Shown here: piece by piece, positions 42,643 to 55,060 of the stretch
Numbering within the stretch: the stretch's first letter is position 1
How the letters are laid out: each line of letters begins with the position of its first letter
From: Litsea cubeba
Lineage: Eukaryota; Streptophyta; Magnoliopsida; Laurales; Lauraceae
Direction of reading: 5' to 3'
NCBI GenBank assembly: GCA_012931725.1
Contig: CM022946.1
Span: 113,490,050 to 113,554,049 of the forward strand
DNA: 64,000 bases
The notes under the pieces: generated by a model
What the model was told of the DNA's origin: nothing
The model's database searches: none
What the model saw: only the letters and a program-made list of their open reading frames with translations
Position numbers and translations under genes: made by a program

Positions 42643-45600
42643 TGTAAGACCTCCACCCCTAATTCTCTTGTTTAGCATTGTTTTAATTATGATTTAACTT
42701 TTTAAGTGATATTATAGTTGGTTTGACTTTATTTTTGAGTTTGACTAGATTTTTCATAACCTTGGAGAGTTTTGAGGACCGATGACTTTAGTTTGACACG
42801 GCCTTTGTAAAATGTATTTTTGAGAGAAGTTACTCTTGAAATCTAAAAATCCCAAATTTTATTTTTCTTGATTCATTTTATTGTTATAAACAACTTCCAT
42901 GTTTTAACCATTTTGATTTAATGCTCAGAAATCACGTTTTTCGAAAAAAAAAAAAAAAAAGGGGCAAAAATGACATTTTCACTAAATCTGTCCATAAATT
43001 TTGAAATTTTCAGAAATTGGAAAAAATATACTTTTTAGAAAATAGATTTCTCAACGAACAATTTTTTCTTCTTCGTCAACTTCGTTCGGGACCCACAAAT
43101 GTCAGTTTGAACCACTTGAACCTTGGGGCCCATTGGGACCCACTTGCCCACTTTATAAAAAGGCAATAGTCTTCTTCTCTCTTTCATTTCCCATTTTCCT
43201 GCAACATGAGGGAGCCTAGGGTTTATTCTTCCATCTCCCTCTCTCTCTCTTCTTGAAGACTATTTGAAGATTTGATCTCAAAATCTCTTTCCTCATCCTC
43301 CAAGCTTTCCAAAGATACCTTTTTCAAAGGACTTGAGCAAAGGCAAGCCCAATCTTCAAGCCCTTCTTCTTGGTTTGAACTCCTCAAGGTTAGCAATTGC
43401 TTTTTATCTTGAAATCTTTGTTTTACAAACCATTTGTAATGTTATTATCATTCATGCAAGAGATTTCATGGAGCTTTGCAAATGTTTGATTTTTAGGGCT
43501 TTTTCTTGGGTTTATTTCGGGGGATTTGTAGGATTGGAGCTAGGGTCTCCTTGAAGACCATTTTGGAGTGATTTGCCCCCTATTCTTGACTTGAGGCAAG
43601 TAAATATTCAGTTAATGTGATGTATGTTGTTATTTATGAGTATTGTTCTTCTCTTAAAGGCTATGGTTTTCTACCTACTTTATTGATTTATTCTTGAATG
43701 TTTAAGCAATGATCTATGCTTATTGCTCTCTAGTTTATTATTTCAATAATCTGAAATTTTTATTAGTAATGAATTATCTTTGGATTTGTTATGTACATTT
43801 CAGATTTTAATGTTTTGATAAATGCAAAATGCTTTGTTCATATTTGAATCTTGGAATGGATGGAAGGAATTAGTGTATTGATGATTTAATGGAGTTTTGT
43901 TGAAGCTGAGAGAGGCTTAAATTAGGTGAAAATACATATGGAAGAGAAGGGGGAAAAAGAAATCAAAATAGAGAGGAAGAAGTGCAAATTCCTGCACTTG
44001 GGTCGGACTGGGACAGAGCCCAGTCCGCTCGAGCGACCTAGTGGGCCGCTCGAGCTGACCAGGTTCTGGATGGGCCTCGCTCGAGTGAGCCCAGGGTCGC
44101 TCTAGCGGACCCAGCCCAATTCTGGGGCAGATTTGAGGTCCATTTTGAGGGCCTATTTCTTGGCTGTTTGTGGGTCTCTCTAAACCTGTTTTAGGCCCAT
44201 TTATCCCATCCTTTCCTCTTCGTCTTAAAGTCCATTAATCTCCTCTTGAATGCGTAAAAAAGCCCATGAAAGATTGGGATATATAGCGATACTTGAAAGT
44301 TATGAAAAATTGAATGGGAACATGAGAGAAAGTTTTTATATGGGATTTTACCCGAGAAGTTTTTTAGTCTTGAAGTGCACTCATTAATCTCAAGTGTTGT
44401 GGATTTTCATTGGTGCCAAACTCGTTATTTGAATCAACCTCTAGATATTAAGTGTACAATGAGACTTTCCCTCGGTAAATCATTAATTCATCATACACTA
44501 TTCCATTCCAAGCTAGAAAGTTGTTTGTACTCTTTTATAAATGAATTGAGTGGTTTACCATGATTGGAAATATCGATAAAACTACTTGTTTTGAATTAAT
44601 GGATATTGTCCGTTTGTAAATTGTCCAAGTAGTTGCCTTTATCGATTTTAGTAATGTATTGCAATGATTTAAAATGTATCGGTTCCACAATTTGCTTTGA
44701 AATATATTTGCGTGGTTCGCCACGGAGATTTATATATTTTCTACAAATTGATTTGAAAGAGATTTGAGTGGTTTGCCACGTTCGGAAATATATCAATAAG
44801 GCTACTCATCAGATTTGTTCGGATTTGTCAGTATATTCAGTATGTATTTGTTCAGGAGTAGTCCTTTTATCGAATTCGGAAATGAATTTATTATGATGTG
44901 ATTTGTATCGGTTCAGATTTGAAATTTAAAGGCACCACTAAGCTAGGTCACCTTGTCGGGCTGATCACCCGGCTTGGGATCTTTAAATTATCTACCAGCT
45001 GCAGCTTCGATTCTGTTTGTACCGACCATGGTAACAGTCCTGTTCTGATGGTCCCACTTGTATGTGGCTACGGTTCTGATTCTGTTTCCGGTCCCTTGTG
45101 TAGTGGCTTCGATTCTGTTTGATAATGACTTTGTTCATTCCGGTCCCACTAGTAGTGGCTACGGTCTCTGTCTGCTCTTGTTACTTCGGTAATAGGAGAA
45201 TACAGCTACATGTGGTTTGCCAATATTTTATTCAGTTTGTTATCCCTTTAAGATATTTATGTTTCGGATACTATTTACTTATTTGTTTTAATATTTATGT
45301 TCAGTCTTTCAATTATTTTATCATGATTCCTCACTATTATTGTTTAGAATCTTTAAATAAATTTACAATTATTTCATAATGTTTTATAAATGCCTAGCAT
45401 CACATTATCTGTCTATTGGCTTGCCAGACCGTTGTGTCTGATCCCCTTTTGTTTGGTGCCAGGTCTTGCCCCCTTTACCTTTGTAGGTGTTTTGAGCGGA
45501 AGAGATGGTTGAGCCGTCAGTTGGACACGAGTGGCTGCCAAACGATATCAACTAGATGTCGTTTTTGGTACATGAGTTCGTAACATATTTTGGGATAGTA

Positions 45601-45997
45601 ATTTTTTTAGTTGATTTATTTTAGATGGCTTTTATTAGCCCGTTTTCCTTGGGATTTTAATGAAAACACTTTTGTAATTTGTAACTTGAACTTATGTGGG
45701 AAATAAATTCTCCTGTTACTGCCAGCTCACTGTTTTATGATTTATTATTTGTAGAAGTTTGATTAGAAGCCTTAATTTGATGGCTTTATGTTAATGGCTG
45801 AGTGCGACACGAAATCCGATGGCCACGGGCTCCGAGTCGCAAATACCATGATTAGCTTCGGTAAAATATTCAGGTCATGATGGAATCTTATTATCCTCAC
45901 TCACGCGGATCTTGGGTAAAGTAAAAAGTTTTAATTAATTCCAAAGTTTCGCATCCCGAGATCGGATCACTGTAGGGCCCGATTTCGGGGTGTGACA
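42643..45997 (+). repeat. LTR of gypsy family F1, copy b (3,355 bp)
   Basis: TGTAAGACCTCCACC to TTCGGGGTGTGACA. A TATA box (TATAAAAA) is at about 43154. It is homologous to 13388-16710. The sequence after it, GTCGC, is Tat internal DNA. No gene is supported inside. Confidence 0.85.
44028..44105. repeat. Paired CTCGAG palindromes in F1 LTR copy b
   Basis: CTCGAG at 44028 and 44049 (21 bp apart), then CTCGAG at 44080 and a one-base variant CTCTAG at 44100 (20 bp apart). The outer bases extend to GCTCGAGC. The block is about 1,385 bp into the LTR, the same position as the TCCGGA block in copy a, and about 870 bp downstream of the TATA box, so it would be transcribed. Confidence 0.85.
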
Positions 45998-46411
45998 GTC
46001 GCTTCCTTGCTAAATGGTTTTGCAAGTATCGATGGAATGTCGCATCCTTGCTCATTCGGTTGCGAGTATCAATGGAATGTCGCTTCCTCGCTTTTTTCAA
46101 AAAAATTGTTTTGCGGGTACTGACTAAAATGTTGTTTTCCTACGATTTTAGAAATTTGATTTTTTTAACCTTTTTTTTAAATTTGGGTTGTGGATATTAA
46201 CTGAAATGTTGCGTCTCCACATTTTGTTTTTAATTTTGCAAGTAATGACGAAATGTCACTTAGCTATGATTTTGGAAGTATCGAATGTGGTTCACATTCT
46301 TCTGATTTTTTGAATTTTTTTGAGTATCGACTGAGTGTCGCTTTCCCGTGATTTTTTGAAAAACCATTTTTTGTTTAAAGACACGAGGGTCATAAATTTT
46401 GGCCTGAAACC
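45998..46411. repeat. Tat internal fragment: hairpin-array remnant
   Basis: Contains the array units GCAAG...CTTGC (about 46021-46050) and GCGAG...CTCGC (about 46062-46091) plus decayed ones, then the spacer towards pol. It is cut on the left by F1 copy b and on the right ends exactly at the D LTR terminus (46412). It reads as target DNA into which D inserted. Confidence 0.75.
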
Positions 46412-48081
46412 TGATGGACCGCGCTATCTGCGCATTGTTCTACTGAGGTCGGCGGACGTGAGAGTCCGCGGGGTACGACCCTTTCGTGACTGGTTGCAAA
46501 GCGGGTATCGGATTATTTTTTTGTGTGGGTGTGCCAGATTTTCTATTTTACTTTGAATTGCAGGTAGTGATCCGGAGATCGAACTTCGTAAGTAAAAGGA
46601 AATCAACTGAATTAATGACTGTAATAAAGCTAGTCAATTAATCGCATTAAGTGGTTGCCGAGCAGTTAAAGAGTCGCGGGCCGTGCCGCGTCTTTTAGGA
46701 TTCTTCTGGTGATGATCATCGATGGATCTTCATATAGATCGACATCGGATGACCATGTAACTTCAGGTATTGATTGCCAACAGCGGGTCGGTGCCTTCTG
46801 TCCTGTTGATTTCTCGATCGATCGGGTAGAAAGCATACTTTTTTGGTCGACCGGTTGGCGATCAATGTTTGACGGACTAGTGATTTTGACGGATGTCGAA
46901 GGATTTGGTGCCTTAAAAGTATGATTCTTAGAAAATCTCAGGAGTTGGAAACTTTGAAACACAAAAAACGACGAAAAACGGACCTTTCCAGGGTGAACCT
47001 GATGGCCCAGAGCTCCATGGTCGCCGGCGACCATGGGCCAGGGTCGCGGGCTGCGACCCTGGGGGGATTTACCCCCTTTTGGTCCCGTTTCGCGGCCGTT
47101 TCGAGGTCTTTTTCATTATTTTTTTCTCCTATATTTTTCTTGACATTTTTGTAAATTTATTGGCCCGATTTCCCTGTAGATAACTTGATGAGAATCCTTG
47201 CATTTTTGGGGTGCAAAGTTTCCAATTTTCTGGGAAAGTCGAGGACTTTGTCGTGTAGAGCTGCCGACTTTCCGTCAGAAGCTGAAACTGGGCCAACGGT
47301 GTCGGAATGACCTGAAATCTGAGGTGAAGTCTCCTGAACAATAAATAAGACCAACCATAGGCTTTTATTTGAGTTTTGAAGCCATATGGGTCCTGTCGCC
47401 AATAGACTTGATTTTGTCGCGAGGAAGATGTCGCGGCTTGATGTGGGGTCAACTGATGTCCGATTGACTTGAAATTTGGCAAGGAACCTATTGGAGTCAT
47501 TTTGCGATGATCCACAGGCTCTGTCTTAGAAACCATGGTCCCGGGGATATTCGCCGCCGAGAGGCCTGATTTGGCTTCCGAGAGTCAAAGTATGGTCAAA
47601 TGCTGTCGAAATGACCTGGAACTTGACCTGTAGCCCTTTGTAAGCATCTTGAAGCCAGCCATGTGTTATGTCTGATGAGTGATGGTGGTTCTCGCCGCCG
47701 AGAGGTTTGATTTAGCTGTTTGAGGGTTGATGTAGGGTCAAACGTTATCGGTTTGACTTGAAACTTGACGTGGAGCCTTTTGGACGTATTTTGAGACCAT
47801 CCATAGGCTCTGATCGAAGATTTGGTGTCTTTGACACTGTCGCCGCCGAGAGCTCCTGTTCAGCTATCGGAGAAGTGAAGTCAGGCCAAATGATTTTGAA
47901 ATGTCCCGAAACTTCTTGTGTACTCCTCTTTTGGCTGTCTTGAAGGATCTTGCAGTTTTTGTTTGATTCTGACAAGATTTGATTTTTGAAGTAGCATTGC
48001 CTATATATGGCAGGCTGCAACTTCATGTAGTTCTTTTGATGTAGAAGAGGCAAAGTGAGAAATTTTTTTTTTGTGTTAACA
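46412..48081 (-). repeat. 3' LTR of D, 1,670 bp with internal deletion
   Basis: TGTTAACACA to GGTCCATCA on the minus strand. About 900 bp, equivalent to about 21690-22595 of the A LTR, is missing at a junction near 46608-46612; the lost part includes the minisatellite and the G/C palindrome. Five U3 148-bp repeats are recognisable. Confidence 0.85.
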
Positions 48082-49008
48082 AATGCCCCCTCGAGGTACA
48101 ACGACGAGTTGTTAACTGTTGTAGTCGATGTGCCTCGAAGAGATTTTTGAAGGAGAGCTTATGACTTGACCAAGAGTCTTTGAGTAGTCTTTCTTTTGGT
48201 ATTGTAGCCATTTGAGCTTCCCTGGGAATCTTATGGTATTGAAAGGAATCACTACCATCTCGAGGCAAAGTTTTGAAGATGACATCAGGGATGTGGATTT
48301 GGTTTTGACCTTGTGACCTAACAAGCTGTATGTGGCAGGTTAGGGGGTCGGGTTTAGTTTTGACTGTGTGACCCAACAAGCTGTATGTGGAATGTTGGGG
48401 GGTCAATTTTGGTGTTTGGTTTCGGTCTTGTGACCTAACAAGCTGTATGTGGCAAGTTAGGAGACCAAGATTTGGTTTGGATTTTTGTGGAATGTCAATT
48501 TCAAGATTTTGGCTCAATTTGGTATATGAGGCTGGATGGTTTGGTTTTTGGAAGCTCATGGGGCTTGGAATTCTTTTTTGTATGGTTCAATCAACTCAAA
48601 AGAGGCATGGAACCATTTTTGTATGCTCTTGGTAAGAGGGATTTCTCTTCGACTAAGAGTCCAAAATTTTTTTTTTAGTGCCTAGGTGGTCAAACCTGGC
48701 TCATATGGCCCATGGGACCTTAAGCTTTTGAAATGGCTTAGATCTCATATGGTGTCATTTTTGTTAAGAATATCTAAAAATATCTCCTTTGGAAAGAGAA
48801 TATCTAAGAATATCTTTACTTGGAGAGAATCTCTCATGCTCCCTTTATTTTGGGAGAGAATATCTCAAGATATCTTTCTTTGGGAGAGAATATCTCAAAT
48901 CTCCTAGCTTTTGGGAGAAAATCTCTCATTGCTTTCTCTTTGGGAGAGAATCACTCAAGATATCTTTCTTTTGGGAAAGACTCTTTCGAATTTCTCTCTT
49001 TTGGTAAG

Positions 49009-49073
49009 GTTACTAATTAGTAACACTTACCTCTTTCTTGTTTCCCTCTTTGGTTTGCTATCTTCTATAAAAG
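49009..49073 (+). promoter_or_regulatory. Promoter of the antisense gene (D)
   Basis: Palindrome GTTACTAATTAGTAAC at 49009-49024 and TATAAAAG at 49066-49073, 41 bp apart. The AT-rich repeats lie at 48765-49000 and the 62-bp repeats at 48303-48470. Confidence 0.75.
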
Positions 49074-49193
49074 CAAGGGGAGGTTGGATCTCTTGCTCTT
49101 ATTGCTTTCTTTTGCAAAAATTTCAAGAGTGCTCCAAGACCAAGAATTCTTCTTATTCAAAGATCTTCAAGCTTTTCTTATTTTTCTCCATCA

Positions 49194-52100
49194 ATGGCTT
49201 CAAGTAAGTTCTCTTTCTCAAGAAAACTCCTTTCTAGAAAGTAGGATGGTAAAAAAAAGTAAAGTGTTTGTTTTTTTTTTTTGTTTCTTTCTTCTCTTTT
49301 TTTTTTCTTTCCACGTGTTTTATTTTTTTTACACGTGTTTTTTTTGTTTTTTTTCTTGTTAGTGCGTTTTCTTTTTTTTTTTTGCACGTTTTTTTTTTGT
49401 GAGGCCATACGGACAGATCCGTATAGATCTGGCCGTACGGCCACGTGGCATGTGGGCCAATCCCATTTTTTCTTCTTTTTTTTATGTTCTTTCTCTTTTT
49501 TTTTATCTTTCTTCCTCTCTTTTTTCGAGAAAGTTTTTTTTTTGTTATTTTCTTTCTCCCTTTTTTTTAGAAAGTTTTTTTTTTTTTTGCTCATCATGAT
49601 AATGCATTTTTGGCAAACCAAGATGTTCATGCATGCATTTTCTGTAAATTGAATTGGTAGCATGATGAGATAGCATACCTAAAAATCTTTGCAAATTTGG
49701 GAATTTGGAGCTCGCAGTGATGTTGAGCCGTTCCTGATTTTACGGAGACTTCGAGGTTTCGAAAGTTTAGAGTTTTGGAGCTCGTAGCGATGTTGAGCCC
49801 ATCTTCAAGCTTTCTATTTCTTTCGGGGTATTTCCCTTTTCTTCAGAATTGCCCCGGAATCATGCCAAGATTTCGCCAGATTTTTTTTAGGGAAATTTTC
49901 TCATTTTTTATGATTGATCTTTTTTTTCCATCCTTTGCAGGTGGTTCCTCCAGAACAAACAAAGGTAAAGAGCCTGCTACAAGCGTATCTCGTCGATCTG
50001 CTAGATCTTCCAATCCGGCTGTTCAGCAGGCCCGGGACAAGGTCCAGTATGTTAAGAAAACCATGAAGAGTGCGACTCTCTCAATAGAGATGAGATGAGA
50101 CAGCGACTAATCGTTCTCAAGGGAGAGGAATTTTATAAGATCACGGTAAGCACCTGTCTGTGGGTTATGGACGATCAGAGGGTTTTGCCCAAGCCTACCT
50201 TCTTCTTTGGTGATGCAATCCCTGACGACATGACATACCAGAGGAGATGTTTTCAGTTCTCATACACAACTGATGGTGAGAAGAGAACCTTTGTTACTCG
50301 ATCGACATTTGATCGCACCATCTCGATCATGAGCCTTGCCCCCACGTGCTCTAAGAGGGAAGATTTTCCAAGCTCGGTGAAAAGGACAAATGTAATCAAG
50401 ACCGGGGTTTTTGTTGGCAGTTCTCCTAGATATGTGGAGAAGTTGCCTGCTGACATGGACATGTTGACGCCGGCCAGCAGCTACCAGGGCTCTGATTATC
50501 CGTCAGTCGCTTTGGGACCGATGGGCCTTGGTATTTTCAGCGGTGACGGCAGCAATTGGGTGAAGCCTTTTCAACTTCGTGGCCGTTTCAGTGCTGACTC
50601 CGAGTGAAAGTCATGGATTGATCGTGTCCTGCTGATTGGCGGTGTCATTTTGAAGGAAGCCGGGGTTTTTGATGTGGTGCGTGCCTTTAGGGAGACCGTG
50701 ATCTTTTTCGACGAGGCCTTCATGGCTATGTTGGAGTCATTCCTTCCATAAACCAATACCTTCGTTGTCACGAATGGTGAGATTGGTTTTTCTTAGAAGG
50801 AGCTGAGCGCCATTACTGGATTGCCTATCCTCGGCAAACTCTATGAAGAGTTCATGCCGATCGACAGCGTCCTTGAGGAGCAGTCAGAGGAGTTCAGGCT
50901 TCTGTACTTTCAGCTTGTCGCCTTCTATGATTTTTTGAAGGAGAAGGAGGGCTCAAAAGTTAGATCCAGTAGTTGGAAGAGTTCTGGCTCTTTGTTCCCC
51001 AACTTTTTTGACAGTAGGGAGTCTTCTGATAGCACGACACGGGAAGACAAGAAGAAGACTTCGGCCATGCAAGAAGAGTTGAGGGGTTTCTTCGCGAGTA
51101 CAGAGCCATTTGCTCTGACATTGCACTGCGGAGAGATCTCATTGTTTACCTCACTTATTGGTTAGGTGAGTCTGTTTTTGCTGGAGGAGATGGAACGCCT
51201 ATCAGGCCGCATTGCATTTTTTCGGCTTGTCAGATGGCATTTGGAAAGCAGCTTGTTTTAGTGCCTGCTCTTTACTCCTACCTGTGCACCGAACTGCAGG
51301 CTGCTACTTTCTTTGTTCAGCTTGGGCTTCCCATGAACAAGGTATTTTCAGCCCATATTTTCTATTCGTGGTTTATATACCACTGTCCTGGCTTCCATCG
51401 GCTGGGTGCTGTGCAGGATGGTGATCCTCTGATGATTCGATTGGCTAAGGGAAAAGCCGTATCTGAATCACTCTTGTTTGCCCGCATGAGGATCCGACGG
51501 TTCAGGGACATCGAGATGGGGCAGTTTTCAGTATGGCTTTCTCCGGAGTTGCGGAAGAAGGCTTTTGATTTTGGTGCCTCCAGAGACTCTACTAGGGCAA
51601 GGTAAGGAAGGCATTACTCCTTGACAAATGCAAAGAAGGAGTGGCTTTTCAGCATACGTGTCGGCACGATGGTGTAACGTAGACATCTTTTCATCGACAT
51701 CCAGCCGTATGTGCCCTCTTGCTTTGCGCTGCAGTTGGGTTTTTCTCAAGGCGTTGTTGGAGCGTCTTCAAGCATGGTGAAGCGCTTTGGAGGTTTGCAG
51801 GATGGGAGAAACGCATGGGCTTTCTATAGTGCTGAAGACACTACTGCCATGATTTCCTATCCTGTATTGTCAACTTCCCAGACCGCCGACTTTGCGAAGA
51901 GGTTCGCGGAGAGCTTTCTGGCATATCGGGGGCTTTCCAAGAAGGAGCTTGATGTGAAGTTGTCGTCTGGAAAACGCCTTGGAAAATTGAATGGCGTCCG
52001 GCGAGAGGAAGTTTGGGCCTTCCTTTCTGGAGAGAAACACAAGATAGGCTTTCTTGGTGACCAGGGCGTCATTGGATCTGAAGCTGCTCCAGAAATACCT

Positions 52101-53825
52101 GATGAGGCTTTAGAGCAGCTAGAACAGGAGGAAGCTAAGCTTGATGCTTGGATGCAAGCGGCACAGAGGCGAGCTTCCGTGGAGTCTACTGGTAAGGGTA
52201 GACCATCTAGTGAGGAATCGAGTGAGAAACCTGACTCTGACAGTGGGGCAGGTTCTTCTAGGAAGCGGGCCCATAGAGGTAAGAGGAAGAGGAGTCGGCA
52301 TCGCAGCAAGGAGCAACACGAAGACTCTCCTGATATGGAAGTCCCTCTTACTATTAATGAGGAGATGCCAGAGAATGCTGATGAGCCACCGAAAAAAAGG
52401 AGCCGAGAAGAAGAGATCGTCTGTGGAGGTATGATTCTTCCTCTTTCTCCTTCCATTTCTTTTCATGGAATTTTCCCATGTTCGGATTTGCTTTCTACTT
52501 CAGCTTTTCTCTTTTTTTTTTAACAGAGGAAGACTTGGCGATGCCTGAGGTTTCGACCAATGAAGCGGTGAAAGATCCTGTGGAGTACTTGAAGAAGAAC
52601 CGAGGGACTCAGGAATGAATCCAGAATCTCCAACTGATATGAATTATTTTTCTCTCTCTTTTTTTGGCCTGCAGCTTGATTTGTTAACATTTTTTTGTGT
52701 CAGCTGATTTGCCACAGGATTCCAATGACTTTGAACCATTGATGGATGCAAATGTTGATGATGCTTCTGATGAGTTCATGGAGGAAGAGAGCATTCCGCC
52801 AATCGTCGAACAAGGTACTTTATAGTAATAACCCTGATAATGGTTTTCAAACACGATCATATTCATACCTTTTTGGGTTTCTTTGGCAGGTTTTGAAGTA
52901 ACAGAAGAGAGTCCATCGCTTCCTTCAGAACCAGAGCAAGGGATGCCAAAGGTTGATCCGGAGGTAGAGACTCCTATAACCAATTCTGACACTATTAAGG
53001 AAATACTTCGTGCTGAGATTCCTTCCCCTGTGGCTCCAACTGGAAAGAGTTCTTTTTTTACTCTTCCAATGGGTCATGACATGAGCAGCCGACCGACGGA
53101 GTGGGGCGAATCTTCATCCGGGCCATCTCTTCTATTTGCGAAGAAGGTGCTGACACGGGTTTTGAGCTCTTGGATCGAGACTCTCCTTTCTGGACACTTG
53201 GATACCGGATTTGGCATGATTCTGCACGTGAAGGAGATTCTCACTGATGCTGAAGAAGTTGGTCTGGACGTCACAGGTGCCAGGGCGATCGTTGATTGGA
53301 TCATTGCACTGGGGGACAAGTGGGTTGAGACCATGGACTTTCCTGATGATCAGTTCTTCAAGGAGATGTTCTTGGATCCTGCTAACAGGGCTAAGTCTGA
53401 CCTAAATAAGGCTACACAGAGCAGGAAGTAGGTAGTCCGAGAAAAGAACTTAGAAGAGCTAGCCCTCATCGGGTTGAGGCACGACCTTAACATCTTTGAT
53501 AGGGAGGTTGATGAGGCCAGGAAACGTCCTGAGCATTTGAAGGCACAAGTCACTGCCAAGTGAGTTGCTATAACAAAGGCTCGCGATAGGGAGAGTGCTC
53601 TGATTCACCGGGTCGCAGATGCCGATCAAGTTCTCGAAAGGAAGTTTCAAGAAGACAAACAATGGTAAACTGCTCGGGATAAGCTTCCGATATAAAAGAA
53701 GGGTTACAGCCTTCTACAGCATCTCATGGCAAGTTCCTGAAGAAGCGTGCCTTGGAAACTATAACGGCTGAGGCCAAGAGTTTGCTCGAGGAGCTGAAAC
53801 TTTGGCTGGAGTCCATTTTTTGTTA
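49194..53825 (+). pseudogene. Tat antisense gene, decayed copy D
   Basis: Exon 1 is at 49194-49203 with a GTAAGT donor, and exon 2 starts at 49941 after GCAG. The mobile-domain-like region and the C-terminal coiled-coil part are recognisable and end in the same ETIF/ESIF motif. Damage includes a one-base deletion near 50060, stops near 50606 (TGG to TGA), 50749 (CAA to TAA) and 50795, further shifts after 51165 and near 51600, and stops in the last exon. The second intron keeps its GGTATG donor and a single AACAG acceptor (about 52527), which shows that the tandem acceptor CAG/TAG of copy A is a local change. Not functional. Confidence 0.8.
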
Positions 53826-54059
53826 AGTCCCTGGTTTTTTTTTTGTAGCAGAAACTATCCTTTTTTTTACCACATGTCTTTTTTTTTGTAGTGCTTGCGA
53901 ACAATTTCTTTTTGGTACCACATGTAATTTTTTTTGGTACACTTTTTTTTTGTTTACCCTACGCTCACTTAAATTTTTTTTGTGATGAAAGTAATTGCTA
54001 AATGGGATTTGATCAAAAGTTTGTCATTTTGTGAAAATTTTTTGTCAAATGATTGTTTG

Positions 54060-54240
54060 GCATGGGAGCCAAATCTTGTTTGTGGCATGAGAGCCGATTT
54101 TGCCATGAGAGCCGGTTTTTTGTGGCATTGATAGCCGGTTTTGTTTTGTGGCATTGATAGCCGGTTTGTTTTGTGGCATTTATAGCTGGTTTGTTGGCAT
54201 TTATAGCCGGTTTTTATGCATTTATAGCCGGTTTTGGTTT
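54060..54240. repeat. Minisatellite GGC-N7-GCC (D)
   Basis: About seven units of GGCATTGATAGCC or GGCATTTATAGCC. Same place and type as in A, but shorter. Confidence 0.8.
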
Positions 54241-54248
54241 CCAAAAAT

Positions 54249-54706
54249 GCAAGTATCGACTAAAAGTCGCCTCCCTGCTTAATGGTCTTGCAAGTATCGA
54301 TGGAATGTCGCATCCTTGCTCATTCGGTTTTGAGTATCGATGGAATGTCGTCTCCTCGCGGATTTGGGTGCAAGTATCGATGGAACGTCGCATCCTTGCT
54401 TTTCAAAAATTTTGGTTTTGCGGGTACTGACTTGATGCCGTTTCCCCACGATTTTTGAAATTTGTGGTTTTCTCGAACCTTTGGGTTGTGGATATCAACT
54501 GCAATGTTTCATCTCCACGATTTCTTGGTTTTTTCTAACCTTTGAAATTTGGGTTGTGGCTATCAACTGAAATATTACGTCTCCACGTTTTTTTTTTTGT
54601 TTTGCATGTATCGACGAAATGTCGCTTCCCTACGATTTTGGAAGTGTTGAACATGGTTCGCATTCTTCCAGTTTGTGCGAGTATCGACTAAGCATCGCTT
54701 CCTCGC
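54249..54706. repeat. Array of about ten 30-nt hairpins (D)
   Basis: Units start near 54249, 54290, 54328, 54371, 54420, 54487, 54555, 54603, 54641 and 54677. Arms include GCAAG/CTTGC, GTGGA/TCCAC and GCGAG/CTCGC. Same order of unit types as in A, plus an extra GTGG unit. Confidence 0.75.
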
Positions 54707-55060
54707 GGTTTTTTTGGAAAACCATTTTTTTTTTGTTTAAAGACACGAGGGTCGTAAGTTTTGACCTAAAACCATTTTGGCGGTAAAAGGCTGGGTGGAC
54801 TAGGGTGGAAAACCCTGAATCCAGATTTTATTTCAAACCATTAATTTTGGGCTCAAGGATTGAAAGTTTTGGTCAAGTTAGGGAGAGGCTCCTAAACTTG
54901 GAATTTTTGAACAATGAAACAATGAAAGTAAGCATTGTTTGAATTTCTAGAAATTTCAACATTTGATATGAAAATGCTAAAAAGAGTGGGTTTGACGAAC
55001 GAGTACCTGGAAATAGGTTTTGGCCATGCAGGCATTGCTCTTACCTAGTTGGGTAAGTCC

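Noticed and set aside
42418..42678. 86-codon minus-strand frame across the polypurine tract and LTR start
   Set aside because: It spans a structural boundary of the retroelement and has no recognisable content.
43200..43560. Possible small host gene in F1 LTR copy b after the TATA box
   Set aside because: The region is the LTR leader; short frames are not shared with copy a.
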